From Mactromeris polynyma (Eukaryota > Mollusca > Bivalvia > Venerida > Mactridae), in NCBI GenBank assembly GCA_032209605.1, contig JASFXZ010000033.1, positions 2,138,001 through 2,202,000 on the forward strand: a stretch of 64,000 nt of DNA. Direction: 5' to 3'. A program made the position numbers and the translations under genes. Each line of letters begins with the position of its first letter. The stretch's first letter is position 1. The notes below the pieces were generated by a model that made no database searches, was not told where the DNA came from, and was given only the letters and a program-made list of their open reading frames with translations. Positions 45,266-57,051 of the stretch are shown here, piece after piece.

Positions 45266-48200
45266 CTGAAAATAAATCAAGAAATATATCAGGTTAATCT
45301 ATACAGTGAAAGTGTTGTGAAATTATTTCTGAAAGAAAGTATGAAAATAGGCCTTAACTTTGCCATGCATGAACTGTACAAATGCTCAGTTGGCCAAATG
45401 AGCCTGACCAACAGGCATGTCCAGTAGAAGTTCATTTGGTCTGATAAAAAATAGAAAGTTCAAAATAAGAAAGGAAATTCTTTATCGGGAAGATGTGACA
45501 GTGAATCTTTTCCCAATTTGATTGCTTTTTTCAATTGTGAAAAAAAACATGCATAAGTCAAGTTGTTGACTAGTGATTAAATATTTGTATGTATTTATAT
45601 TTAAAAATTTCATGATCAGAAAGTAAAAAGCTATACTTAAACAGTCATCACTCGCACTCCAGTTTTTTTTACTAATATGAGGTTTCCATGACTAAATAAT
45701 TTCATATAATATTATTATGACGGTACATCATGGTATAATATAGTTTGTCTGCATATTAAAATATACCAATACACCAGCATATTGTGACACCCTAGTTTTA
45801 ACACGACTAGATACAGAACTCAGAAACACAGGGAGATGGCACAGGAAAGTGTTACCATGGCGAGATTTATACCTGTTTAGTTTCTCGGTTCCAGTGACTC
45901 CAAATTTTCTTTGAGTCTTTGTCCACTTCTCTACTAGGCACCTACAATTAAAGTCGTAAATACATTAATATATCTGTTATAAATCATCACATGTCCCCCA
46001 TATGATAGATTGTTGTAGGTCAGTATGGGATAGTGAAGTACTTGCTGAGGAATGTTTGACCAAGTGACAGATTTATCTATTGTCCACAGTCTATCATCCT
46101 TAGTAGTTTATCTGCTGTGAACCGTAGTTTTCTTCAGATTTGATCACAACGGGTGATTTCAACCTCCATGTCACTGTCAACAGTTACTTACTGACCCCAA
46201 ATCTATACCGGTCATCTGCTGACCACATGCGTCCGTGTTCTTCAGATGTTAATTTGAAACAAAATCACCAACAAACTAACTACCCAACCAACTGAATGAC
46301 ATTGGCAACATAGAGCCTCATCTTCAAAAGTGGGCTGAGCATAAAAACAAAGAGAATAATAATAATGCAAGCTATATTATAACAGAAGAGACTGGTAAAT
46401 AACCTATGTTTTCACCTTAAATGCTATAGTCTCATACGGCTCTGCTGCAAACAATAAATACTGCCATCTTCTGTCTGGTGGTTCCACTTTCTGTTCGTAA
46501 GCTGCCATAAATCTGTGTCGAGGAATTATACCCTCCACAATCTCTGGATAATCAATCTGTGAAAATATACACAATAATTTATTTACACATATGCAGACAA
46601 GGCACAAATACACAAATGCAATAAAGGACTGAAGTGGAGGAGGTGTGGACACACTTGTAAGAAAATGATCCAACATAGCTCCTCATTCCTTGGACTGGAT
46701 CCTCAAAGACCTTGGAGAGAGGGCAGGCCGATCCTGGAGATGAACTTTAAACGCCGAGCAGTTCAAGGTGGTGAAGTCCCCGGCAGAAGCCAAGAAGGCT
46801 ACAATCAAGCGGGCTTATAGTGTACTGTGATGGCTGTGGACCCATGTCACAGCAGGTTTTTAGTGTACTGTGGTGGCTGTGGACCCATGTCACAGCAGGT
46901 TTATAGTGTACTGTGATGGCTGTGGACCCATGTCACAGCAGGTTTTTAGTGTACTGTGATGGCTGTGGACCCATGTCACAGCAGGTTTTTAGTGTACTGT
47001 GGTGGCTGTGGACCCATGTCACAGCAGGTTTATAGTGTACTGTGATGGCTGTGGACCCATGTCACAGCAGGTTTATAGTGTACTGTGATGGCTGTGGACC
47101 CATGTCACAGCAGGTTTTTAGTGTACTGTGATGGCTGTGGACCCATGTCACAGCAGGTTTTTAGTGTACTGTGGTGGCTGTGGACCCATGTCACAGCAGG
47201 TTTATAGTGTACTGTGATGGCTGTGGACCCATGTCACAGCAGGTTTTTAGTGTACTGTGATGGCTGTGGACCCATGTCACAGCAGGTTTATAGTGTACTG
47301 TGGTGGCTGTGAACCCATGTCACAGCAGGTTTTTAGTGTACTGTGATGGCTGTGGACCCATGTCACAGCAGGTTTATAGTGTACTGTGATGGCTGTGGAC
47401 CCATGTCACAGCAGGTTTATAGTGTACTGTGATGGCTGTGGACCCATGTCACAGCAGGTTTTTAGTGTACTGTGGTGGCTGTGGACCCATGTCACAGCAG
47501 GTTTATAGTGTACTGTGGTGGCTGTGGACCCATGTCACAGCAGGTTTATAGTGTACTGTGGTGGCTGTGAACCCATCACAGCAGGGCATGAGGAAGATTG
47601 GGTGAATGTAAGTACATCATATGTCACTTAGTGTGATATTCCGAGTATTTTGCATCCATGTGTTAAACACACTGCACACTTTCGTATTCATACGAATACA
47701 AATTCTCCTCTTATACATTAAATGGCAAACTTTACCAGTAAAAAGAAAATACTTTTATGAATTACCTGAAAGAGCAAACTCTGTTGCTGTGATTCTGGAT
47801 CTCTCTGTTTTGTTACTAAAATATAAATATGACCAAATAACTAGACCAATGTTTGTCAGTGGTAGCCCCGTCCACAATGTCTGTGCTGGCAACACCTGGG
47901 ATGTAGGTTTGTTTCGTTTTTATAATTAGATATTTGTACATTTCTTTTCAATCTTAGACACCACTAAATCCGGTATGCATCTTAAATACTTAAAAACAAT
48001 TATATTTTAGTCAAACTGTCATTGAACACCACGGTGGGGGTGATCGGACTTAGTGAATATTCACTTGATTGATTTAACAACTGAAAACAAGAAATGTCAC
48101 TAGTAAATTATAAATGCCTCTGAAGTGGTCTAACCAGTGGCATTGTAGTGAATCTTACCAATACCACACGTTCTCTTCTTATTGGATATGTGTGCAAAGT

Positions 48201-50497
48201 TTCATCAGAATCCATTGAAATATTTATAAATTACACCGAAGACACTGAATGTTGCCAACCGGAAGGAAATTCTAACAAACATACATCACGAGTACTACAT
48301 CAAAATGATCAGCTGCAAGATTAATGATGAACTTCATCATATACAAAAATTCTAAAGTAATTTTTTATACATACCTTTGTAACCAGGACGACCAATTTTA
48401 ACAAATTTCTTTATATCCACTCTTGGCTTCTCCGGCGCAGGTTGTGCCGGGGCATCTTTAGCTTCCTTAGCAGCTCGACGAGCTCTGTACAATAAAAACA
48501 ATACAACGTACAAGCAACTTTATAAGGTCCATTCACTTTGTTTTATATACCATCATTGCAATGTTCCTCTATGTCTGGGGTTCCACTAGGTGCTCAATCT
48601 CAAGGCTCATTTTGATAATTTTGCAATATGTAACCAATTTTTAGACAACATAATTCTACTCAGTACATTTAAAAACGCACACAACAGATTTTCTCAGTTT
48701 TTTTAGACTTACATAGGAATACTAGAAAAGATCTGTAAATTGTATTATTTTATATTAATGAAACATATATATATGATATATTTCATTGCAAATATTGGGT
48801 ATTTTCATATAAAAAGTTTCTGAATACAATAAAATAACGCTTTACAAATATTTTGAAGGTCTCAAGCTGCGTTTTTAAATGTACCGAGTATACATATTAT
48901 GTAGAGAACAATGGACCCTTCAGCCAAAATCCTAAGGGGTCATAATGTGGTCTTGTGGAAAATCCAAGGTTCAAAGCAACAACTCTAGAGTCAAATGGAA
49001 CCCCTGTATATGTATGAAATTCTTGTGATAGAAATATAAGAACATTGTTGTTTTTTCCACATCGAATAATGATGTATTTGTTTGTATTTTATATGTGTAA
49101 ATGCTATATACAGTAAAACCTCACTTAAAGACCACCTTAATAATAAGACCATCTCGAAAATTAAAAACACAATTTTCAAGTCCATTTTCACTGCTTTGCT
49201 TTTTATTCAACCTCAATATTAAGACAACCTCAATATTAAGACCAAGTATCAAGGGTCCCAATGGTGGTCGTATTATTGAGGTTTTACTGTATATGGTAAT
49301 TGAGCTGTAATAGCTAATAATAATAAACTTTCTGTTATGTTCTGTTAAAGAAAGAAACTCTTATTTGCCATTATTAGTTCTGGTATAGCTAGAAATAATT
49401 CTTGCTTCACCAACTTTAGACTTCAGTAGATGGAAATAAATATATACAAGGGGAGTAACTACTACATGACTTCTTGAAAACTCTTACACAGTTAACTCCC
49501 TTTACTGTTAATATCCGGATCACTACTAAAGGTAAAAGAAAAAACTCTAGTAACTTACAAATTAGCTTGATGTTTCTTTCCCTGTGTATGAGCAAGATAG
49601 CTCCCTTCATTATTGTGTAGAGTAAGACAAAGTTTACATTCATATGAGCCAAGATGATTCTTCATAAAGTAAGGATCCTGAAAAAAAAGAAGATTTGTGA
49701 AACATTCCGTTTCAACATCTCAACAAATGCTACAGATTACAATAAGATATCAGATACAGTCCAGATATCAGATCAGAAAAGCTTCACTTACAAAAATGAT
49801 ATCAGTTTAGGAGAGAAGTCTAGTAAGTTTTTTTCTATTTGTCAGATTGTATAAATTCACAAGTGTGTGTAGCCAGCACAGTTAGATCAGTTGGTAGAGC
49901 ACTAGACTGTCACCTGGCAGATCCAGTTCGATTCCCTGGTTGTTTTTCCGTAACATTGGCTATGGCCTTGTCCTCTACATGTGAAGAAGTTGTTTGTGGA
50001 AGAGCATGTCAGTACTGGTTGATAATTAATTCGAGGTAAACTGGTTAGGTCAACTGGCCACCATAATTTTATATGACTGAAATATTGTTGAAAAACGGCA
50101 TCAAACCAAATGAAAACATAACCAACAACTACGTTCTAGTAGCAGATATAGTGTTGCCATCCTATGATACCACACCCAGTCACAACCCATCAACCCATCA
50201 ACCAGTCCTAGTATTACCCATACATGTAACAATGTAACAAGGGAGAAACTGAAATGTTGCGGTTGCTGGGAACTAAAACCACAAATTTCCGCACCAAGGT
50301 GAACACATTATAACTTACTAGAAATATATCTGAAAGCATTTTACATTATGTGCATCAACATTCTCACCAACCTTATTTAGATCAATAGTTTCCAAGGCAA
50401 GCTGCCTAAGCCTTTCTCTTCTGTCTCGATTTGTCTCAGAGGCAGAAGCAGCCCCTCCAGACCCCGTTTTACCTCCAACCCTGTTCTGGAAATCCAT
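44852..50497 (-). CDS. SF3A2: Splicing factor 3A subunit 2, complete, seven exons
   Basis: SF3A2 (SF3a66) is part of the SF3a complex of the U2 snRNP and acts in nuclear pre-mRNA splicing. Seven exons join in phase to 342 residues. The protein opens MDFQNRVGGKTGSGG, as in other animals. The U1-type C2H2 zinc finger has C56, C59, H72 and H78. KKFVKIGRPGYKVTKQRD, RHRFMAAYEQKVEPPDRRWQ and FWSHWNRETKQFF-type blocks follow, although here K-I-W replaces K-F-W. A proline/glycine/methionine-rich tail fills residues about 213-342. Human SF3A2 is longer (464) because of heptad-like tail repeats that are absent here. The ATG at 50497 is the family start. Confidence 0.97.
45266..45872 (-). other. SF3A2: SF3A2 intron 6
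   Basis: About 600 bp, AT-rich, with no feature seen. Confidence 0.6.
45873..45941 (-). CDS. SF3A2: SF3A2 exon 6
   Basis: 69 bp, 23 whole codons: VPSREVDKDSKKIWSHWN, then RETKQ. Acceptor AATTGTAG, donor CAG|GTATAA. Confidence 0.96.
46416..46556 (-). CDS. SF3A2: SF3A2 exon 5
   Basis: 141 bp, 47 whole codons, IDYPEIVEGIIPRHRFMAAY to ETIAFK. Acceptor TTTTCACAG, donor AAG|GTGAAA. Confidence 0.97.
46815..47580. repeat. 43-bp minisatellite in SF3A2 intron 4, about 18 units
   Basis: The unit contains TTTATAGTGTACTGTGATGG and CTGTGGACCCATGTCACAGC, with TTTT/TTTA and GATGG/GGTGG variants. It fills most of the intron between exons 46416-46556 and 47766-47815. Confidence 0.95.
47766..47815 (-). CDS. 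SF3A2: SF3A2 exon 4 (50 bp)
   Basis: Acceptor ATATTTTAG, donor CAG|GTAATT. Two bases finish the split valine, then TKQRDPESQQQSLLFQ. Confidence 0.95.
48375..48484 (-). CDS. SF3A2: SF3A2 exon 3
   Basis: Acceptor ATTGTACAG, donor AAAG|GTATGT. It encodes ARRAAKEAKDAPAQPAPEKP and KKFVKIGRPGYK. The alternative AG two bases downstream would break the frame. Confidence 0.95.
49109..49291. mobile_element. Pogo/Tigger-like MITE, family B, copy 2
   Basis: Ends TACAGTAAAACCTCA and TGAGGTTTTACTGTA are nearly perfect inverted repeats with TA borders. Inner words CCTCAATATTAAGAC are shared with 22943-23151. It lies in SF3A2 intron 2. Confidence 0.88.
49559..49677 (-). CDS. SF3A2: SF3A2 exon 2 with zinc finger
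   Basis: Acceptor TTTTTTCAG, donor TTT|GTAAGT. It encodes DPYFMKNHLGSYECKLCL through HTQGKKHQAN, the whole U1-type zinc finger. Confidence 0.97.
49873..50115 (+). mobile_element. tRNA-headed SINE, copy 2, in SF3A2 intron 1
   Basis: A-box-like GATCAGTTGGTAGAGCAC and B-box GTTCGATTCC (49926-49935). The body with GTACTGGTTGATAATTAATT is shared with 22012-22225. The tail ATATTGTTGAAAAACGGCAT is typical of bivalve SINEs (from memory). It is antisense to SF3A2. Confidence 0.85.
50372..50497 (-). CDS. SF3A2: SF3A2 exon 1 with start codon
   Basis: 42 codons from ATG at 50497 to LETIDLNK. Donor AAG|GTTGGT. Confidence 0.97.
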
Positions 50498-50589
50498 GAC
50501 TGTTGGACAAACTTCACAAAGGTGTCACTAAAAATAGATATGTCAGTTTGACATAAAACCCACCAGGCTGCAGTCTCAAACATTACTAT

Positions 50590-50800
50590 GGTAATTCAGT
50601 AGAGGCATAGCAGTCAAAGGGCCGAGCTACTGACTCCTGATCCAAAGGTCACAAGTTTGAACCCGGAATTGAGGTTGGTTGGATCATGAACCTTAAGTCT
50701 AAAACTCTTGAACCTAAAATTAAATTGGAGCCAGTGCGAGTTGGCACTGATCGCAAAACTAAATAGACGCTTCCACAACAAAACCTGTAGTAGTGATAGT
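50590..50800. mobile_element. Possible decayed SINE
   Basis: A tRNA-like order of motifs is seen: AGCAGTCAAAGGGCCGAGC, then AAGTTTGAACCCGG resembling a B-box. The downstream body is not shared with the other SINEs here. Confidence 0.35.
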
Positions 50801-51061
50801 GGTTATAGCGCTTAATTTTGATTTTAAAGAATTAAATGAACATGAAAATCTTTCTACACATTACACAAGTGGTTTATTTCCTTTATAAAAAAGAAATATT
50901 TTTTAGTTAATGGACATTTGAGTAAAGCATTTCTGATCAATGTAGTTTAATTTTGCATTTGTACCAACTATTTTAAGTGTGTGTTTTGATGGTGCAAATG
51001 GATATTATCTAGTCCAACTTGATGTGAACACAGTATTTTCACGGAAGTGATATCATACCAA

Positions 51062-51876
51062 GGGTAGACTACGGGTAAGGGAGTTTTATAAATACAAATA
51101 CTCAGATCAAATAAGTGAAAGATTTTGAAACAAATATCAGTATATACGTTATATAAATGTTTTTGTCGTTAATTATATGACAAAATTGCCATTTTGGTTG
51201 ATACTAAAACAAGTGTTGTGTTGCGGAATATTGTTGTCGTCTTATTAAACAATTATTTGCAATCATTAATCCAACCCAGATATTGATTTTAATTTGCAAT
51301 GGCAAACTGATAAAACGCACTTTAATGCAGGTGTTTGCAATATGTCAAGACAACACTTTGTTTTATGCAACAAATTATTATAATGACATAATTGCAATTA
51401 AATATTCGGCACGTTTTTTTCCGAGATGACAACGATATTACGCAACACAACACTTGTTTTAGTATCAACCAAAATGGCGGTTTCGTCTTATTAAACAATT
51501 ATTAGCAATCATTAATCCAACACAGACATTACCTTTAATTTGCAATGGCAAACTGATAAAACGCATTTTAATGCACGTGTTTGCAATATGTCAAGACAAT
51601 ACTTAGTTAATGCAATGAATTATTGTAATGACATAATTGCAATTAAATATTCTGCACGTTTTTTCCGAGACAACAACGATATTCCGCAACACAACACTTG
51701 TTTTAGTATCAACCAAAATGGCAGTTTCGTCGTATAATTAACGACAAAAAAAATAAACATTTATATATATTATATATATAGCATTTATACTGGTACATTT
51801 GTATTTGTTTTAATATCTTTCACTTATATGATCGGAGTATGTGTATTTATAAAACTCCCGTACCCGTAGTCTATCC
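51062..51876. mobile_element. Long-TIR non-autonomous element with internal duplication
   Basis: The ends GGGTAGACTACGGGTAAGGG and CCCGTACCCGTAGTCTATCC begin terminal inverted repeats of roughly 180-210 bp (51062-51245 against 51667-51876), matched almost base by base apart from an AT expansion in the right arm. The inside is a direct duplication of about 248 bp (from 51239 and from 51487). No transposase frame is present. Confidence 0.85.
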
Positions 51877-52799
51877 TATGAAGGATATCTACGAATACTG
51901 GCCTCCCGTATTCTAGAGGTACGGACCCGTAGCCGTAGCCACTGCCTATTTTCAGCCCTTGTATAGATCGGAGTCAGAAATCAGTGCTGTATTCGTATAA
52001 CTTATAAGTGAAGAGAAATGGTATGAAACAGGTGAATATCACCAGTTAGACGGTGGACATCAGTTATGACATGTTGTAGATTTTATGTGATTTTTGTTGA
52101 GACTTTTTGTGTTTTCAGACATATATGGCGGGTTGAATAGTTTGAATGACTTTATCATGAAGATGGCCATACTAGCTTTGCAAATATATATGGGTTTGGT
52201 GATTTTGTTAAAGTTGATAATACATTACTCGTTTGTCTTTTGTTTTGTCTGAAATAATGTACTCCATGAGTACAGTAAACAACATAACTGGTCGCGAAAA
52301 CTAATGATAAAAATGAATTCTACTTATATTTTCAAAATTGCAGAAGCTGATCACACAAAATAAATGATACACATTACTTATCTTGTCCTTACATTTATAA
52401 CGACAACAATCCTGCAGTTAAGAACAAAATCGCATGGTTCTTCGATTTAGAAAAACATCGACGTACAGCCAACGCTTGGTCTTCTTGATGATAGTGTAAG
52501 TTATCGGTCAAATATTTATTTAAAAAAGTACGGTAGTGTACTTATAACGAAAGTAAACGTGTTTTTTACAATATTCATATCGATGAATTGCATGTATCAA
52601 TAAAGTATGGTGCCTTTAGTGCTTGTATTAAGATTTAGTCTAGCGGGGTTCGGTTAAAAATAGCCAACAACAGAAAATCAAGTGGATGTCCCGGATAGGA
52701 CGGACAGACTGAGATTTAGTATACAGGCACCTGCTCCAGCAGACTGGTTGTCCGTTTTCTCTGCATTTAGCATATCAAGGAACGAATATTTCTCACAAC
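51877..52799. other. Intergenic stretch
   Basis: AT-rich, with no clear feature. Confidence 0.4.
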
Positions 52800-52900
52800 C
52801 AGTCTAAAGATTGTTTACTAGAAACAAAATGGCGGCGTTGCATTCCGTGTTGTTTTTGCGATTCTTATTTTCAAACCCTGTCTGGTTGGTCTAATATCGT
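52800..52900 (+). promoter_or_regulatory. Possible promoter or 5' UTR with YY1-like ATGGCGGC
   Basis: AACAAAATGGCGGCG near 52826-52840 is a YY1-type element often found just downstream of housekeeping start sites. It would fit a 5' exon for the plus-strand gene whose coding exon begins at 54250. A 22-codon uORF starts at this ATG. This is inference only. Confidence 0.3.
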
Positions 52901-53254
52901 CTTTATTGAATTTTATTGCATATTTTATATATTTTTATTGAAAATGCGAACACAAGTCAAATATTGCCTGTCCGTTGTCAGTGTAAATGAATAAAGTAAC
53001 TGTTGCATGCATTGGCATGGATTTACGGAGGTTTCGGTAAATGGCTAGTTCGGTAAATTGACATTTGTAGTATGATTGGTGCGGATGTTTCGGTAAAATA
53101 ATACAATAGTGTTATTAACGCATAAGCAATTAATAGTTAATGTTAGAAATAAAATAAACCAAACTATCATCTCTTTGTATAATTAAAGCTGAACACAGAT
53201 AGAAAAAACTATGACATGCATTAGTTTACAAATTACAGCTTAAAGTAATAAAAA

Positions 53255-53470
53255 ATGAGAGGTACGAGTTGACCAAATTTGGTACGATTTAACTTGGGTA
53301 GGTATGAGTTGACCAAAGAAAGGGTACGAGTTGACCAAATTCAGTCCAAGTTGATTTGGGTAGGTACGAGTTGACCAAAGAAAGGGTACCGTACGAGTTG
53401 ACCAAATTCAGTCCCAAGTTGATTTGGGTAGGTACGAGTTGACCAAAGACAGGGTACGAGTTGTCTAAGG
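53255..53470. repeat. About 65-bp tandem repeat, 2-3 units
   Basis: Words GGTACGAGTTGACCAAA, AGAAAGGGTACGAGTTG and TTGATTTGGGTAGG recur. Confidence 0.85.
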
Positions 53471-54249
53471 TATGCAATTAACATGTCAATTAGCAAATAT
53501 TCATATGTTTCACATGGTAATTGACTTAATTACCTTGTTTGGCCACACTTTGCCATACTATCCTATTATTAAGCCAATGTGATTGTTCAATGTTTTTTTT
53601 ACCAAAACCTCTGAAAGACACGAATGTTAATATTAATTTACTGAACTTGCTATTTACCGAACTTACCAGTATCCTTGGCATGACAGGCGTAAGGACCTTA
53701 ATTCAGTTTTACGGCTTTAAGGGGTCTGTAACAATGTATAGTGACAGTCAATTAAAACATCAAAATAAATATCTATTTTCATTTTGAACTCAATCTCATT
53801 CCTAGTCTACATATAAATATAAATCCTACTGACCTAGGGGAATAACAATTAACACGTGAATTTAGGGAATTGAGCAATTTTCAGGGTTGTCATATTTTTT
53901 CTTGTAGCTAACAGAATTAAGATACTGAGCTGAATGCGGAAAAGAAAAATCTTCCAGAAAGTGAACACTTGATAACCCTAACAATCCTCTATAACACCAA
54001 ATGCTGTCTTTTCAAGAAACATCATTTTTGGATTTTCCAACACAATTTCATGCAGCGATAGAACTATGTGTTTCATGGAAAAAGTTTTAAAACCTCATAC
54101 ATGCCATTTTTTATTTGGCTTTAGGTGTATGATGAAATGAATTGACTAAAATATTGATATGCAGTGAAATTTTGCAGCATAATTTGATTTTTAATTGTGG
54201 TCATTTATTATATTAAAAATGAAAAAAGAAACATACCTATGTTTTCAGA

Positions 54250-57051
54250 CATCACTGCAATAATCAACAATGGAGAGTGAAAGCTCTGGTGGGTGTCTAG
54301 ATGACCTGAGAAAGAAGAGACTTGCTTACTACCAGATGCCACACAAAACCGAGACACATTCTCCTGACAATGTTGAAGGTCAAAGCGGTCAGTCTTCAAC
54401 CACTGATTCAAAACAAGATCTACTTACCACAATGAAGACAAGTATAACACCTGTCACTGAAAACCTTGCATGGAATAGTGATGATTTCAAAAATGTTTCC
54501 AATGGGAATGCATTCTCTGTCAAGGAAACAACTAGTTACTTGCACGATTATTCAAATTCAGCTGCATTTAATAAAAAACAGAATGAGTCTTCAGCCGCCA
54601 TGCCTTTGAGAACATCTGCCTTCTATTTTGCTAATCCTGAAAAAAGGGAAAAGGAGCAAGGAACAGGAACTCTAGCTAGTGCTATGGCAATAAAAGTGAA
54701 TGAGACATTACCTGTCTCTCATAAAGAGGAAACAGATGGACTTGATGCTTACAATGAAACTGTTGAGAGATTAATTCGAGCCACAAAGGAAGAGATCCTG
54801 GGTCAGAAATCAAGTGATGATATATGGAAAAAGTTTACGAAAGACAGTAGCAGAGAGGATGAGCAATATGAAAAAACTATAAATGTTGATGATAGAATAA
54901 ATTCTAGTTCAGTGACAGCTGAAACGTTTGTAGACAAATCTAGGAATAAATCAGTGGTAGAAGTTGCAGAAAATGAATTTGAATCGCCTTTAAAGCAAAA
55001 AGAGTTTTCTGAAAATATGGTTAGAGATGCTAATGAAAATCTAGTGAAAGATAATGATCATAATAAGCAAAGAACTCAAACGATTCCACTTGACAGCTAT
55101 AAAGCTCGGCCACTTTACAGCAGTAGTGAGCCTTCTCAAAAGTTTCATGGGGAACAAAGTGAAGTGCAGAAAAGTTACACTACATCTAAAGTGGAGGAAA
55201 TATTCAGTTCTAGGCAAATCACACAGTCACAACTACAGAGAAGTGTATCATTTATTGATTCCCAAGAATTTGAACCTATCAAAGAAGTTATCAGTGAAAC
55301 TGTTGAGAACTCTCAAGATTTTAGTGAACTTGGACTTTCAACTCATAGACCTGAATCAGACAGACAGGATGATTTCAAAGTTGTTGGGGATGAAATTAAT
55401 CTTGGTGACACTGTTACTAAAGAGCTCAGGACAGTTCTGGGTGAAGAGAAATTTCAGGAATTCTTAATGAAAGCAAAGAGAGACATAGCTGATCTTCAGG
55501 AGCACTCTGGGAGAAAAGATAAAACCCCAAGGTTAATGAAAGAGAAACAGACAAAATCTAAACCTGAGACACCTAAGTCTAGAACTGAGGCTAATAAGTC
55601 TAAAGATTTTGAAAATGAAAAACCTAAATCCATTTTAAAAAATAGAGAAAATGCTCAACAGAATGACCTGCCTACACAAGATAGTGATAATGTAAAGAGT
55701 GACTATAGACCTGACATTAGAAGACAAAGGAGTTTGTCAGAATCATTAAGAAGCAGTATGCAGGACTTTACTCCAAGACAGAGTGATGGTGATGCAGTTG
55801 AACATATGATTGGGGAGTATTTACTTAATAAATCTGATACTGTTACAAGTAGAGATCCTTCTGTTAACAAATCAGTAGAGACTAGCCCTGTTGCAGTTCC
55901 TAAATTAGATCTTGCTGGAGTGACAACGCCAGAGATATCTAGACCTAAGTTAAACAGACCGAAGAATGCCCCAGCTAATATATACACAGACAGGCAGCAG
56001 GAAAACGATCAGAAAGAGACTGACAGGGAAGTTAAAGTCGGTACTGGTAAAAATTATGATCAAGTAACAGTACCTAGAAATGTTGCCTTTTCTGCTGATG
56101 AGATTTACAACCAGGCTTATAAAGGCATGCATCCCAATCAGCAGCCAATGAATGTAAGTAATGGACATTATGTGGCAGCACCACTTTTTCAACCCGGGCC
56201 TCAATACCAGGGACCATTTGTTTCATCGACTGGGCCTGCAACCTCTATGCCAATGACACCAACAACTCCTGTTGGTCATATTCCAATGTCAATGGCCTAC
56301 ACTCAAGCCTCAAACTATCCTAATTCACCAGGATTTCTTACTTACAGTGGGGACTTCAGTAGCTTTGGAGGAACTTATCTTCGACAGTCATCTAACAATA
56401 GTGGTGTAAGTGACCATGTTCCAATACCTCACACTCTAAATCAAACTGGGCTTCCACCACAAATGGCCTTCAGCTCTGCTTATCCAAACTACACAGATCA
56501 TAGAAATTACAGTGTACCACTAGATCCAAGACATGGTGTACCACTAGATCCAAGACATGGTGTACCACTAGATCCAAGACACAGTGTACCACTAGATCCA
56601 AGACACAGTGTACCACTAGATCCAAGACATGGTGTCCCTGTTATGGCCCCTGACCAAGCTATGTTTGTACCACATCCTCCAGCCTCAATCCCTTCAACAT
56701 CGGTTCATATGAATGTCTCTGCTAGTCATAGCAGCCCGATTGGGGTACCAAATAACTCATACCAATACCCTGTAATGATGATGTCTCCAGGCTCGGCTTC
56801 AGGAATCGGTCAACAGTTCTTCTACCCACAACCTCCATCAATGCCACCAAATATGGGAGCACAGATGTCACATCCATACCAGATGACTAGTGGAGGGGCT
56901 CAACTATACAACTCCAATCAAGTGCCATACCCTGATAGTGGTAAGAACATGGAAGTGAAGGCTGATGTACACCAGCCACCTCCTACACCATCTACATCAA
57001 ATGCCGAGGTTCAAACTGATAGAGAGGGAAGTCCTGATAACCATGAGAAAA
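54250..57051 (+). CDS. Unrecognised large gene, first coding exon
   Basis: Acceptor ATGTTTTCAG shows that a 5' non-coding exon lies upstream. Donor AAAA|GTAAGT. The exon encodes 927 codons plus one base. Confidence 0.85.

Noticed and set aside
44935..45427. Plus-strand frames of 103 and 156 codons
   Set aside because: Antisense shadows of the SF3A2 proline-rich exon.
55054..55467. 137-codon frame inside the large exon
   Set aside because: Shifted frame within the longer, phase-supported coding exon.
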